A DNA stretch of 64,000 bases, from contig CAZXGG010000002.1 in assembly GCA_964640125.1 (NCBI GenBank), positions 38,888 through 102,887 on the forward strand. The letters are read 5' to 3'. A model generated the notes under the pieces. That model ran no database searches, was not told the origin of the DNA, and saw nothing but the letters and a program-made list of their open reading frames with translations. This DNA comes from G020353115 sp964640125 (GTDB taxonomy: Bacteria; Bacteroidota; Bacteroidia; Bacteroidales; VadinHA17). Position 1 is the stretch's first letter, and each line of letters opens with the position of its first letter. This document shows, piece by piece, positions 23,883 through 32,445 of this stretch. The position numbers and the translations under genes are program-made.

Positions 23883-26351
23883 ATGAATAAACTCTCCATT
23901 CAGGATATTGCCAAAATCACAGGTGGAACACTGCTCTGCTCGCACGAAGAGTGGATAGAATACCTGCTGGTTGATAGCAGAAAAGTGATTTCAGTAGAAG
24001 GGACACTTTTTTTTGCACTGCAGGGAATCCACCACGATGGTCATCAGTTTATCCGGGGTCTGTATCAGAAAGGTGTACGGAATTTTGTTGTGAAAACCCT
24101 TCCCGATGATCACAAACACTATACAGATACCCATTTCCTGGTTGTGAATGAACCATTGCTTGCACTACAACAGGTTGCCTCCTTCATTCGAAAAACATTT
24201 CACCACCCGGTGATATCCGTCACCGGTAGCAATGGCAAAACGGTGGTTAAAGAATGGCTTTCACAGGTTCTCAGTGTCGATAAAAAAGTGGTGAGGAGTC
24301 CGAAGAGCTACAATTCACAGGTTGGCGTTCCTTTATCGGTGTGGTTGCTTGACAATCGGTATGATATCGGTGTTATTGAAGCAGGGATTTCAAAACCGGG
24401 GGAAATGAAACGGCTGCAGGAGATCATCTCTCCGGATATCGGCATATTTACCAATATCGGTGAAGCACACCAGGAAAACTTCACCAGTCTCGACCAGAAG
24501 ATCAGAGAAAAATTGCACCTTTTTGAAGACACACCCGTGTTGATCTATTGCAGGGATCATGAGGAGATTCACCGGGCAATAGAAGCCATACCGGGGTTTC
24601 ATAATAAAGAGAAAATCCGCTGGTCGGAAAAACCAGGCTCAGAGGTTACCGTTATCCGAACCATCGAAGAGGGTGGAAAAACACGCATAGAGGGTCTCTA
24701 TAATAACCGGTCGATAACAATCCGTATCCCGTTTACCGATAAAGCCTCTGTAGAAAATGGCATTCATGTCTGGTGCCTTCTGCTCTACCTGGGATATCCG
24801 GATGATGTGATCGAACAGGTAACGGCAAAACTTGAACCAGTAGGGATGCGCCTTGAAGTGAAGAAAGGAATTAACAACTGTACCATCATAAACGATAGTT
24901 ATAATTCAGACCTTGGATCATTGAGTATCGCACTGGATTTCCTCCTGTCGCAAAAACAGCATGAAAAAAGAACCCTCGTTCTTTCAGATATCCTTCAAAG
25001 CGGACGGGACGATGAGGATCTCTATTCTGAAGTGGCGAAGCTTGTTCACCAGAAAAAGCTGACCAGAATTATCGGAATTGGAGATGCCATCATTCAGCAT
25101 GCACACCTCTTTAACCTGGAGAAAGAATTTTTTCACACAACAGAGCAGTTCCTTTCCACTCATCCCAAAAACAGATTCTCCAATGAAACCGTCCTGCTGA
25201 AAGGGGCAAGAAAATTTACCTTTGAAAAGATCCTTCAAAGCCTTGAATTGCAAATTCATCAGACCGAGCTGGAGATAAACCTGGATGCTCTGGCTCAAAA
25301 CCTGAACTATTTCAGGTCCATGCTTAATCCCACGACCAGAATAATGGTCATGGTGAAGGCTTTTTCCTATGGAACGGGATCATTCGAGATTGCTAACATG
25401 CTTCAGTTTCAACGGGTGGACGCCCTGGCTGTGGCATTTGCCGATGAAGGGGTTACACTGCGAGAAGGAGGAATAACCCTGCCCATCATGGTCATGAATC
25501 CCGAATTAGCTGCACATGAAAGCATCATACAACACGACCTGGAACCGGAAATATACAGCCTCACAATCCTTGAAGGATTTTCTGCAGCAGTCAGGAAAAA
25601 CGGCTTGAATCAGTTCCCGGTTCACATCAAGCTCGATACCGGAATGAACAGGCTGGGTTTTACTGCTGGTGAAGTGGAGGAGCTGAAAGAGATCCTGTTG
25701 AAACATCCGGAAATTCGTGTTCAGTCAATCTTTTCACACCTGGCAGCAAGTGAGCGGGAGGAACACGATGAATTTACGCGCCGGCAAATCGAACGGTTTG
25801 AAGAAATGAGCGAAAACCTCATGGCTTCATTAAACTACCCAATAACAAGACACATCTTGAATTCATCCGGAATTGAGCGGTTTCCGAATGCCCAGTTTGA
25901 TATGGTTCGACTCGGTATTGGATTGTACGGTATCAGTTCATGCAACCAGGGACGGATGAAAAATGTATCAACCCTGAAAAGCAGGATCTCACAATTGAAA
26001 ACCGTTCGGACAGGGGAGAGCATCGGGTATGGAAGAAGCAGTGTGGCAAAAGAAGAGATGAAAATTGCCGTTGTCCCGGTGGGATATGCCGACGGACTGA
26101 ATAGAAAACTCGGCAATGGCGTGGGCCGGTTCGTCGTGAAAAACAAGAAGGTTGCGGTGGTGGGGGATATTTGTATGGATATGTGCATGGTCGACGTTAC
26201 CGGTTTGAACGCGTCAGTGGGGGATGAGGTGGAGATATTTGGTGAAAAAAACCCGGTTACGGAACTGGCAAAAAAAATCGATACCATACCGTATGAAATA
26301 CTCACCGGCGTCTCCCAACGAGTGAAACGGGTCTACTTCCAGGAAGGATGA
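23883..26351 (+). CDS. Bifunctional UDP-MurNAc-tripeptide--D-Ala-D-Ala ligase / alanine racemase
   Basis: An 822-residue natural fusion. Residues 1 to ~455 are MurF-like: VTGSNGKTVVKEWLSQVL is the P-loop, GVIEAGISKPGEM and NDSYNSDLGS are Mur ligase signatures. Residues ~460-822 are an alanine racemase: MVMVKAFSYGTG with PLP lysine K492, LDTGMNRLGF, NSSGIERFP, DMVRLGIGLYG, and the C-terminal SIGYGRSS and VVGDICMDMCMVD segments. The racemase makes D-Ala, Ddl (747-1730) dimerises it and MurF attaches the dipeptide to the peptidoglycan precursor. In the MurF half the usual lysine-carboxylation region is harder to follow, so MurF activity is less certain than racemase activity. This fusion is a known Bacteroidetes arrangement. 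Confidence 0.93.
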   Translation: MNKLSIQDIAKITGGTLLCSHEEWIEYLLVDSRKVISVEGTLFFALQGIHHDGHQFIRGLYQKGVRNFVVKTLPDDHKHYTDTHFLVVNEPLLALQQVASFIRKTFHHPVISVTGSNGKTVVKEWLSQVLSVDKKVVRSPKSYNSQVGVPLSVWLLDNRYDIGVIEAGISKPGEMKRLQEIISPDIGIFTNIGEAHQENFTSLDQKIREKLHLFEDTPVLIYCRDHEEIHRAIEAIPGFHNKEKIRWSEKPGSEVTVIRTIEEGGKTRIEGLYNNRSITIRIPFTDKASVENGIHVWCLLLYLGYPDDVIEQVTAKLEPVGMRLEVKKGINNCTIINDSYNSDLGSLSIALDFLLSQKQHEKRTLVLSDILQSGRDDEDLYSEVAKLVHQKKLTRIIGIGDAIIQHAHLFNLEKEFFHTTEQFLSTHPKNRFSNETVLLKGARKFTFEKILQSLELQIHQTELEINLDALAQNLNYFRSMLNPTTRIMVMVKAFSYGTGSFEIANMLQFQRVDALAVAFADEGVTLREGGITLPIMVMNPELAAHESIIQHDLEPEIYSLTILEGFSAAVRKNGLNQFPVHIKLDTGMNRLGFTAGEVEELKEILLKHPEIRVQSIFSHLAASEREEHDEFTRRQIERFEEMSENLMASLNYPITRHILNSSGIERFPNAQFDMVRLGIGLYGISSCNQGRMKNVSTLKSRISQLKTVRTGESIGYGRSSVAKEEMKIAVVPVGYADGLNRKLGNGVGRFVVKNKKVAVVGDICMDMCMVDVTGLNASVGDEVEIFGEKNPVTELAKKIDTIPYEILTGVSQRVKRVYFQEG

Positions 26352-26360
26352 GGGTGAGGG

Positions 26361-26381
26361 CATAGAGCATAGAGCATGGAG
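26361..26381. repeat. Short low-complexity tandem (gcatagagcatagagcatgg)
   Basis: A hexamer-like unit, catagag, is iterated just after the murF-alr stop, in an A/G-rich tract. It resembles other iterated non-coding tracts in this window (63650-63790). No function is assigned. Confidence 0.5.
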
Positions 26382-26439
26382 GAGAAGAACCAATAAAAAT
26401 TCATTGTGCGGAACACAGGATAAAAACAATCCCCTTTTT

Positions 26440-26550
26440 TTAAAAGATTTTACACCCAATACCGGTATATATTCCGTCGAACCGGTTCACCGGATCCACA
26501 CTATGCATCCACCCGATAACCGGATCATAGAACCTTGCCCCGTAATCATA
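26440..26550 (-). pseudogene. Remnant of an RHS repeat-associated core domain
   Basis: Between in-frame stops at 26551-26553 and 26440-26442 the minus strand reads YDYGARFYDPVIGWMHSVDP and then VNRFDGIYTG. DYGARFYDP-IG-W---DP is the hallmark of the RHS/YD-repeat core. There is no start codon and stops close both sides, so it is a fragment. It continues, in sense and order, the other fragment at 27617-27727, with the MNT-HEPN pair in between. The 350-bp gap from 26352 to 26701 holds nothing else besides the small A/G tandem. Confidence 0.75.
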
Positions 26551-26701
26551 CTACTCCTTTTACAAACAAGTAATAATCTGATATTTAAAAGAACGATTTG
26601 TTTGAAAATTGGAAATTTAACAAAAAGCTTAGTTTTTAACTAACTGAAAAATAAGAAGTTGAAGTTTAATCAAAATTCACAAAACAGAATGTTTAATCAT
26701 T

Positions 26702-27094
26702 CTATTCTTTTAGAATATTTTCGATGTTTTTTATCAATTCCCTGGCTGGTACGATAAGATCCAAAACATCTTCCCTTGTAATATCAGTAAAATCATCATA
26801 ATCGCACATTTGACGTTTGTCAAACAGATCAGAATAGAATTTACCAAGTTTGTTATCAATCAACCCGGATTTAATAAAATGTAAACCAAACATCTGCCTG
26901 GCCCCTGAATGAGTCTGCACTTTGATGCCTTTACTTAGAAGGAGGGCTGTAACTGCATAATAGCATGCATAATAGAGCCTGTTGACGGCTGTATTCCAGA
27001 GTTTGTTTTGGATATGAATGTCAACCTCACCTAGTGTTTCCCTAGCCCTGTTCAAACGATAAGTTATCAGATCAAGGTCCCTGGATTTTGTCAT
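26702..27094 (-). CDS. HEPN-domain protein (toxin-type partner)
   Basis: A 130-residue all-helical HEPN protein. The family core NRLYYACYYAVTALLLSKGI (38-57) and HSGARQMFGLHFIKSG (62-77) are clear. HEPN RNases act through an R-X4-6-H motif; R66 and H72 give R-X5-H, but in this subfamily I cannot be sure these are the catalytic pair. In studied pairs the HEPN protein is an RNase and the nucleotidyltransferase partner silences it by AMPylation. It overlaps the partner gene by 4 bp (ATGA), so translation is coupled. The pair sits between RHS remnants, suggesting acquisition into or retention in a degraded locus. Confidence 0.88.
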   Translation of the reverse strand: MTKSRDLDLITYRLNRARETLGEVDIHIQNKLWNTAVNRLYYACYYAVTALLLSKGIKVQTHSGARQMFGLHFIKSGLIDNKLGKFYSDLFDKRQMCDYDDFTDITREDVLDLIVPARELIKNIENILKE

Positions 27095-27408
27095 AGTTCA
27101 ATTCCTTCAGAGGTAACATTCTCGTATAATGGAGTAATTCTGTAAAGTGTATCCCACCTGTTCTTAGAAATAACCATAGGGCTAATTATCTGCCCCGATT
27201 CAAATTCAATATCGTATAAAGGATATTTTATCCTTTTTTCATCATCTCGGCTTATATTGTCCTTATTAAGCAATATAATAAGATCTATATCCGATCCTTT
27301 TTGTTCATCTCCCCGGGCAAAAGATCCGTATAGAAGTACAATAGCATCAGGATCTGTTGCTTTAACAGATTTTTTTATTCTAATCAATATGTCAGATTTC
27401 ATGTCCAT
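27091..27408 (-). CDS. MNT-type minimal nucleotidyltransferase (antitoxin-type partner)
   Basis: A 105-residue nucleotidyltransferase. The signature is intact: YGSFARGDEQKGSDIDLIIL, with GS at 28-29 and the metal-binding D40 and D42. The third acidic residue probably lies in the YDIEFESGQ strand. In MNT-HEPN modules this protein transfers AMP to the HEPN partner. It is the first gene of the pair, as usual for this family. Start at 27408 (MDMKSD), with a second Met two codons later. Defence or stabilisation roles are inferred only. Confidence 0.9.
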   Translation of the reverse strand: MDMKSDILIRIKKSVKATDPDAIVLLYGSFARGDEQKGSDIDLIILLNKDNISRDDEKRIKYPLYDIEFESGQIISPMVISKNRWDTLYRITPLYENVTSEGIEL

Positions 27409-27548
27409 ACTACAAAGTTAACGAATTATGAATAAATAAAATTAAATAATCTAGTCCCTGTCGGCTGGGGATGGACTTTCTCGTCGCTCCACTTTTCCGA
27501 AGGAATCGCTATGCGACAGCTGGGACGACGAGTTATCGGGATTCTTAA

Positions 27549-27590
27549 AGTCGTACCCCGGACTGAAGCCGGGGCACGACTGGTTTTTTT
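27549..27590 (+). terminator. Strong hairpin followed by T-run, terminator-like
   Basis: GTCGTACCCCGG (27550-27561) pairs with CCGGGGCACGAC (27569-27580), 12 bp with one A/C mismatch and a 7-base loop, followed by seven T at 27584-27590. On the plus strand this looks like an intrinsic terminator, yet no plus-strand gene ends nearby. It may be a dispersed palindromic repeat instead. Confidence 0.45.
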
Positions 27591-27616
27591 CCTGCTGGTC
27601 GACTGATTATTTTTAT

Positions 27617-27727
27617 CCCAGGCATCCGGGAGCCATCATACCAATCCAGTCCCAGATCATCCTGCAGTTCCGTCCCATTAAATTTATTATCTTTGGAGGA
27701 GTCTGCAACTATTTGGACACCAGGCAC
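27617..27727 (-). pseudogene. Remnant of an RHS core domain, upstream part
   Basis: The minus strand reads KDNKFNGTELQDDLGLDWYD then GSRMPG. KFNG-EL---LGL-WYD-GAR is the conserved entry to the RHS core, immediately before the YGARFYDP motif found at 26440-26550. The alignment degrades after GSRMPG. There is no credible complete gene. The 27409-27744 gap otherwise contains the terminator-like hairpin and a looser inverted repeat (CTCGTCG ... CGACGAG, 27480-27532). Confidence 0.65.
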
Positions 27728-27744
27728 TATTTGAATATTACGAA

Positions 27745-28446
27745 TTATCCCAGATCACTTATCCGTTCCAGCTTTTTCAGTTCCAGGATCTTGATTTTTC
27801 TACCATCCAGCGAAATCACATTTTCACTCGCAAAGGTGGAGAGGGTTCGGATGGCATTGGATGTGGTCATGTTCGAAAGGTTTGCAATGTCCTCGCGGGA
27901 GAGGTATACCTTGATGGTTGATCCATCCTCTTCGTATCCGTATGTATCTTTCAGAAACAACAGGGATTCTGCCAACCTTCCCCGGATGTGTTTCTGTGTC
28001 AGGGTAACTGTCCTGCTATTGGAAAAACCGAGTTCGGTTGCCAGCGACCGGATCATCCTGAGGGTAAGCTCAGCATTTCCCTTGAGCAATTTGAAAAGTG
28101 CTTCCCGGTCGATCACACAGATCGTTGAATCTTCAATTGCTACGGCTGAGGCAATGTAATTCTCTTCGGCAAAGAGTGCACGGTAACCAATAAAACCTAC
28201 AGGCTTTGCCATTCGCACAATTTGTTCCCTGCCACCAACCCCTTCCTTGAAGATCTTAACTTTCCCGGACGAGAGGCAGATCAATCCGGGTGGTTTTTCT
28301 CCTTCCTTGTAAATTAACTCTCCCTTTTTATAGTGGTAGCATGTGTGGTTTTCTGATAACATGGATTTTTCACTCTCAGAAAGAATATTGAAAACAGACT
28401 CACTGTTTTCAATACATTTTTCACAGTATGAATCGTTGTACTGCAT
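27745..28446 (-). CDS. Crp/Fnr-family transcriptional regulator
   Basis: A 233-residue regulator with an N-terminal cyclic-nucleotide-binding-like beta-barrel (about 18-135, YHYKKGELIYKEGEKPPGL and FIGYRALFAEENYIAS) and a C-terminal winged helix (about 150-225, LSREDIANLSNMTTSNAIRTL). An N-terminal C8-x2-C11 pair and further cysteines (C36, C57) recall the Cys-bearing N-terminus of FNR-type sensors, but the spacing is not that of E. coli FNR and the cAMP-binding Arg is absent. The signal may therefore be redox or unknown. It has its own promoter and faces no operon partner downstream. Confidence 0.92.
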   Translation of the reverse strand: MQYNDSYCEKCIENSESVFNILSESEKSMLSENHTCYHYKKGELIYKEGEKPPGLICLSSGKVKIFKEGVGGREQIVRMAKPVGFIGYRALFAEENYIASAVAIEDSTICVIDREALFKLLKGNAELTLRMIRSLATELGFSNSRTVTLTQKHIRGRLAESLLFLKDTYGYEEDGSTIKVYLSREDIANLSNMTTSNAIRTLSTFASENVISLDGRKIKILELKKLERISDLG

Positions 28447-28478
28447 TGGAAGATTTCAAAAATATGTTGAAAAACATC

Positions 28479-28486
28479 CAAATTTA
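28479..28486 (-). promoter_or_regulatory. Putative -7 box (TAAATTTG) for the Crp/Fnr gene
   Basis: Full TAnnTTTG match on the minus strand, 33 bp before the start codon. Just downstream, ATGTTGAAAAACAT (28464-28477) is a 5-bp inverted repeat that would lie at the transcription start and could be an autoregulatory site. Confidence 0.45.
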
Positions 28487-28545
28487 TAAAAAACTATACA
28501 ATTCGGAACGAAATTCTGCAATATTCTTTTGGAAGGAGTTTTTTC

Positions 28546-30198
28546 TCAATATTTTGCTGCTAAGGGAAATCTCCTCCCCAGTCCAAACGCTTTAGAGGAT
28601 ATCCGTAGGATAGGAGGGGCCTGGTACCGTTTATATTCGTTGGTGTTTACCCGGTTGATTATTTCTCTCACAAGCTGCCGGTCAAATCCTTGTTTTGCAA
28701 TTTCCTGTTCCGATTGCTGCAATTCGATGTAACGAAACAGGATGGGATCCAGGATCTCATAATCTGGCAGGGAATCGGTATCTTTCTGGTCCGGTCTCAG
28801 CTCTGCGGAAGGAGGTTTTGTAATGGTATTTTCAGGAATGATCTCTTTTTCGCTGTTTATGAAGCGGGCAAGACGATAAACATCCGTTTTATAAACATCA
28901 CCCAGGGGAGATAATCCCCCGGCCATGTCTCCATATAAGGTCCCGTATCCAACTGCTGCTTCACTTTTATTGGATGTATTCAGCAGGATATTCCCGAATT
29001 TATTTGAAACAGCCATTAGCAGGATAGCCCGTATTCTTGCCTGAATATTTTCTTCAGTTATATCGGGAGGATGGTTCTGAAAGAGGGGTTTCAATGCATC
29101 ATCAAACTGCTGAACGATCGTTTCAATGGGTATGATATCGTGTTTGACATTAAGATTTTTAGCCAGGAGAAGTGCATCTGAAACCGAATGCTCCGATGAG
29201 TATTTTGAGGGCATCAGGAGAATTTTGACATGTTCACTTCCCAGTGCTTTTACTGCCAAAGCCAGGCTGACTGCTGAGTCGATGCCCCCGGATAATCCAA
29301 GGATTGCTTTTTTGAATCCCGCTTTTCGGAAATAATCCTTCAGCCCGAGGGCCAGAGCATCATGGATTTTTTGGATCCTGTCCGGTTCTTTGCTGACACG
29401 GGGAATCTCACCACTCACGATATCCTGCAGGTCGTAGATTTTAAAATCTTCTTCAAACACTTTCAGGCAGTCGAACAGCATTCCATGCTGGTTCACGACA
29501 AGGGATCCTCCCTCAAAGATCAATTCATCCTGTGCTCCGACCTGGTTTACCATGATCACCGGTAATCCAAAGGACCTGGCTTTATGAATGAAGATCTGCT
29601 TTTTTACCTCATCGCGGGTGGAAGAAAAAGGAGAAGCTGCAATATTGATCACAAGATCTGGATGGTGAACTGAGAGTTCCTTCATCGGTGCAACCGTGTA
29701 AAGCCGGGTATTACCAAACGCATTGTCGAAAGGTTGATCATCCCAGAGATCTTCGCATATGGTTATGGCAATCTTTAAACCCTTATGGGAAATAACCTGA
29801 AAGGAGGGGTTAGGCTCAAAATAGCGGTATTCATCGAAAATATCGTAGGTTGGCAGCAGGGATTTATGGATGGTTGACTGAACCTTTCCCCCTGCGATAA
29901 AAAAGGCTGAATTATAGAGTTTTTTTCCGACCGGATGGGTGTTGATGCTCGGACCCCCAACAATTGCTGCAATTTTCTTACAACTTGCCGTGATCTCCTG
30001 GATCGATGAGGTACACTGATCGATGAATGATTTATGTTCCAGCAGATCGAGGGGAGGATACCCGCAAATGCTTAACTCGGAAAAAACAACCAGGTCAGCG
30101 CCTCCCTTTTCCGCTTCGCAGATCATTTCCCTGATCGATGCAACATTCGCTTCAAAGTTACCAACATGATAGTTTATTTGTGCCAGGGCAATTTTCAT
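28546..30198 (-). CDS. nadE: Glutamine-dependent NAD+ synthase
   Basis: A 550-residue two-domain enzyme. The N-terminal nitrilase-type glutaminase (about 1-250) shows E41 (VVFSELSICGYPPLD), a catalytic Lys in HKSLLPTYDIFDEYRYFEP (in the loop after VQSTI) and the Cys in ITICEDLWDD. The C-terminal synthetase has the PP-loop GLSGGIDSAVSLALA, NTSNKSEAAVGYGTLYGDMAGG in two blocks, and KPPSAELRPDQKDTDSLPDY. It makes NAD from deamido-NAD, ATP and glutamine. The two-domain form means no separate ammonia supply is needed. gldB lies nearby; in flavobacteria nadE and gldB are also neighbours. Confidence 0.96.
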   Translation of the reverse strand: MKIALAQINYHVGNFEANVASIREMICEAEKGGADLVVFSELSICGYPPLDLLEHKSFIDQCTSSIQEITASCKKIAAIVGGPSINTHPVGKKLYNSAFFIAGGKVQSTIHKSLLPTYDIFDEYRYFEPNPSFQVISHKGLKIAITICEDLWDDQPFDNAFGNTRLYTVAPMKELSVHHPDLVINIAASPFSSTRDEVKKQIFIHKARSFGLPVIMVNQVGAQDELIFEGGSLVVNQHGMLFDCLKVFEEDFKIYDLQDIVSGEIPRVSKEPDRIQKIHDALALGLKDYFRKAGFKKAILGLSGGIDSAVSLALAVKALGSEHVKILLMPSKYSSEHSVSDALLLAKNLNVKHDIIPIETIVQQFDDALKPLFQNHPPDITEENIQARIRAILLMAVSNKFGNILLNTSNKSEAAVGYGTLYGDMAGGLSPLGDVYKTDVYRLARFINSEKEIIPENTITKPPSAELRPDQKDTDSLPDYEILDPILFRYIELQQSEQEIAKQGFDRQLVREIINRVNTNEYKRYQAPPILRISSKAFGLGRRFPLAAKY

Positions 30199-30222
30199 CT
30201 ATCTGACAGGTAAAGGGACCGA

Positions 30223-30951
30223 CTAAAAATTTACACCAACTCGTAAAACAATGTTATTCAGTACAATCCGGTCTTCAGGCTGATTGGCAAAATCCTTTGT
30301 TACATCGATTAACGATTGGCTGAAAGAGAGTCCCAGCACAATGGATGTGTTTCCACCCAATGAATATTCCATTCCGATGCCAAAATGATAACCGAGATTA
30401 AACCAGTTGACCTCTTCATTGATCCTTTCATCCTCAAAACCATTCGATTTATCACCGACAGCCTTCAGCTTAACCTGCACATCGAAACCCAACTGTGCAA
30501 AATAGGTTATGTATCCGATCTCATTTGTTTTCAATGTAAGACCAATCGGGAAATTCAAATATTGCAGCTTGTAGGTAATCGTTGTCCCGGGCAGCAAGGT
30601 GTCAACCTCTTCCTGTATCCTGAAAAATGTGCTGTCGGAATGCCTTAATTTTCCTCCGATATAATTCAGGGAAATCCCGGTAGTGAATGCATAGTTCTCG
30701 GTAAAAAAATTATGGAGTGTTAATCCAAAGTTAAAACCGATCCGGCTTCCGTTGCTCGTTATTTCATTATTATCTGAGCTCATCCAGGTAACCTGTGGAT
30801 CGACAAAAATTCCAAATTGAATCCCCTGGGCCTTACCCAATTGAACAGGGATTAACAGCAGAAACAGTAAGATAATACTTCTGATCCGGCTTTTTTTTGC
30901 TAAAAAACAGGGGCCATCATGAAATTTTTTCGATGGTACTATGGTTTTCAT
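30223..30951 (-). CDS. Outer-membrane beta-barrel protein (PorT-like family)
   Basis: A 242-residue protein with an N-terminal signal region (hydrophobic IILLFLLLIPVQLGKAQ, cleavage after AQ) and alternating strands to a C-terminal phenylalanine (VLRVGVNF), typical of an eight-stranded outer-membrane barrel. FGLTLHNFFTENYAFTTGISLNY and LNYPIGL-like segments match the PorT/OMP_b-brl_2 families of Bacteroidetes. The true start may be internal, because the first ~22 residues before the hydrophobic core are long and basic. Located 24 bp upstream of nadE on the same strand, so co-transcription is likely. Specific role unknown. Confidence 0.85.
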   Translation of the reverse strand: MKTIVPSKKFHDGPCFLAKKSRIRSIILLFLLLIPVQLGKAQGIQFGIFVDPQVTWMSSDNNEITSNGSRIGFNFGLTLHNFFTENYAFTTGISLNYIGGKLRHSDSTFFRIQEEVDTLLPGTTITYKLQYLNFPIGLTLKTNEIGYITYFAQLGFDVQVKLKAVGDKSNGFEDERINEEVNWFNLGYHFGIGMEYSLGGNTSIVLGLSFSQSLIDVTKDFANQPEDRIVLNNIVLRVGVNF

Positions 30952-31129
30952 TCTTGAATAATCTTTTTTTATTTTGCATGTTCTTGTTCCTGTGAACCGG
31001 ATAAACTGATGTAAAGATATAAAATGTTAGGTATTTAGCTAAGCCCCGAAATTGATTGGCACGTTTTCCGGGTATACACATTTTATAATGGATAAAATAA
31101 CAGGATGATAGCAGAAATAGATAAAGACA

Positions 31130-32149
31130 ATGAAGAAAATTCAACTCCCTTTCATCATCACTTTTCTCCTGGTTCTTTCCTGTCATAGAGGACCACTGGA
31201 TGTTAACACATCGAACATTGATCTTGAAATAAATATCCTTCGGTTGGAAAAGGATTTGTTCGAATCAGACCGTGAGGATTTAACTTCCACCATTCAATTG
31301 GTGTCAGAGAAATATGGAGAATTTCTTTCCCTTTTTAACAGGGTCATTCGTATTGGAGAGACCGGATCACCCGGTTACCAGGAATATTTGAGTTTATTTC
31401 TCATCGATGAGATTAACAATGAAGTATATGAAAAAACGATGGAAACATTTCCCGACCTGGGTGAACTGGAAACGAAGTTGACGGATGCATTTAAACATTA
31501 TCGGTATTACTTCCCGGAGAAAGAGATTCCTGCAGTGTACAGTTTTGTTTCGAGATTCAACACCTCACTGATTGTCGGTGAAAATATGTTTGGTATCGGT
31601 TTGGATCGCTATCTGGGAAGCGATTGTGAATATTATCAGCAGCTTGGATTACCGCGATATGCGCAGTTCAATATGCATGAGGATAAAATTGTTCCGGACT
31701 GCATGTATGCCTGGGCAAGCACGGAATGGACTTTTGAAGGGGAAGACCGCCTGGATAAACCCTCCCAGAATGTTCTTAATCAAATGATCTATCAGGGAAA
31801 ACTATTGTATTTCGTAGAGGCAATGATGCCCGACGCCCAGGAGGAGCTGATCATGGGTTTTTCTGAAGAGCAGATGAAATGGTGCAGGATGAATGAGCGG
31901 ATCATGTGGGTTTACCTGATTGAACAGAAACTTCTTTACAATACTGATTATTTGACCATAAATAAACTGACCAGAGAGGGCCCCTTTACCAGCTATTTCC
32001 CAAGAGAATCTCCGGCAAGGGCTTCTGTCTGGCTTGGACTGCAGATTGTAAAACAGTATATGGAAAGGATGAGTGACGTGAGCCTTGAAGAATTGATGAA
32101 TGATACCGATTATCAGAAGATCCTTCGGCTTTCTCAATATAATCCATAA
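31130..32149 (+). CDS. gldB: Gliding motility lipoprotein GldB-like
   Basis: A 339-residue lipoprotein: MKKIQLPFIITFLLVLSC gives a signal II peptide with Cys18 lipidated. The GldB pattern is visible in LEINILRLEKDLFES, FVSRFNTSLIVGENMFGIGLDRYLG (in two blocks), LPRYAQFNMHEDKIVPDCM and FPRESPARASVWLGLQIVKQY. In flavobacteria GldB is needed for gliding and works with the T9SS; in Bacteroidetes without gliding it persists with unclear role. The T9SS sorting domain on the protein at 2895-4760 makes a T9SS link plausible. No gldC follows; a terminator lies right after the stop. Confidence 0.88.
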   Translation: MKKIQLPFIITFLLVLSCHRGPLDVNTSNIDLEINILRLEKDLFESDREDLTSTIQLVSEKYGEFLSLFNRVIRIGETGSPGYQEYLSLFLIDEINNEVYEKTMETFPDLGELETKLTDAFKHYRYYFPEKEIPAVYSFVSRFNTSLIVGENMFGIGLDRYLGSDCEYYQQLGLPRYAQFNMHEDKIVPDCMYAWASTEWTFEGEDRLDKPSQNVLNQMIYQGKLLYFVEAMMPDAQEELIMGFSEEQMKWCRMNERIMWVYLIEQKLLYNTDYLTINKLTREGPFTSYFPRESPARASVWLGLQIVKQYMERMSDVSLEELMNDTDYQKILRLSQYNP

Positions 32150-32177
32150 AAAAAAGTACACCGCAGCGTACTTTTTT
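32150..32177. terminator. Bidirectional terminator between gldB and ferredoxin
   Basis: AAAAAAGTAC and GTACTTTTTT form an exact 10-bp inverted repeat around an 8-base loop. A-run and T-run make it work for both convergent genes. Confidence 0.75.
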
Positions 32178-32200
32178 ACATAATGTATTTGCAGACTATA

Positions 32201-32368
32201 CTACGCTTCGTGGATAGCTTCCACCGGGCATACATCCACACACGAAGCACAATCCGTACAAAGTTCAGGGTCAATAACATAGATATCGCCCTCAGAAATA
32301 GCTTCTTCAGGACATTCGTCGATACATGCTCCACAAGCAGTACAGTCATCAGTTATTACATGAGCCAT
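32201..32368 (-). CDS. 2x[4Fe-4S] ferredoxin
   Basis: The minus strand from the ATG at 32368 to the TAG at 32201 encodes 55 residues with two classic cluster motifs: CTACGACIDECPEEAI (C9, C12, C15, C19) and CTDCASCVDVCPVEAI (C37, C40, C43, C47). This is a clostridial-type low-potential electron carrier, suggesting anaerobic metabolism such as pyruvate:ferredoxin oxidoreductase chemistry, though its partner is not in the window. It is a single-gene unit convergent with gldB and shares its terminator. Its acidic composition (calculated by eye) is typical. Confidence 0.96.
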   Translation of the reverse strand: MAHVITDDCTACGACIDECPEEAISEGDIYVIDPELCTDCASCVDVCPVEAIHEA

Positions 32369-32445
32369 CTTTACGAAAATTTAAGTTAGAACAGTGTGTT
32401 AATTCAGGTACAAATTTAGGATAAAATAGAACTTTGGCTAATGTT

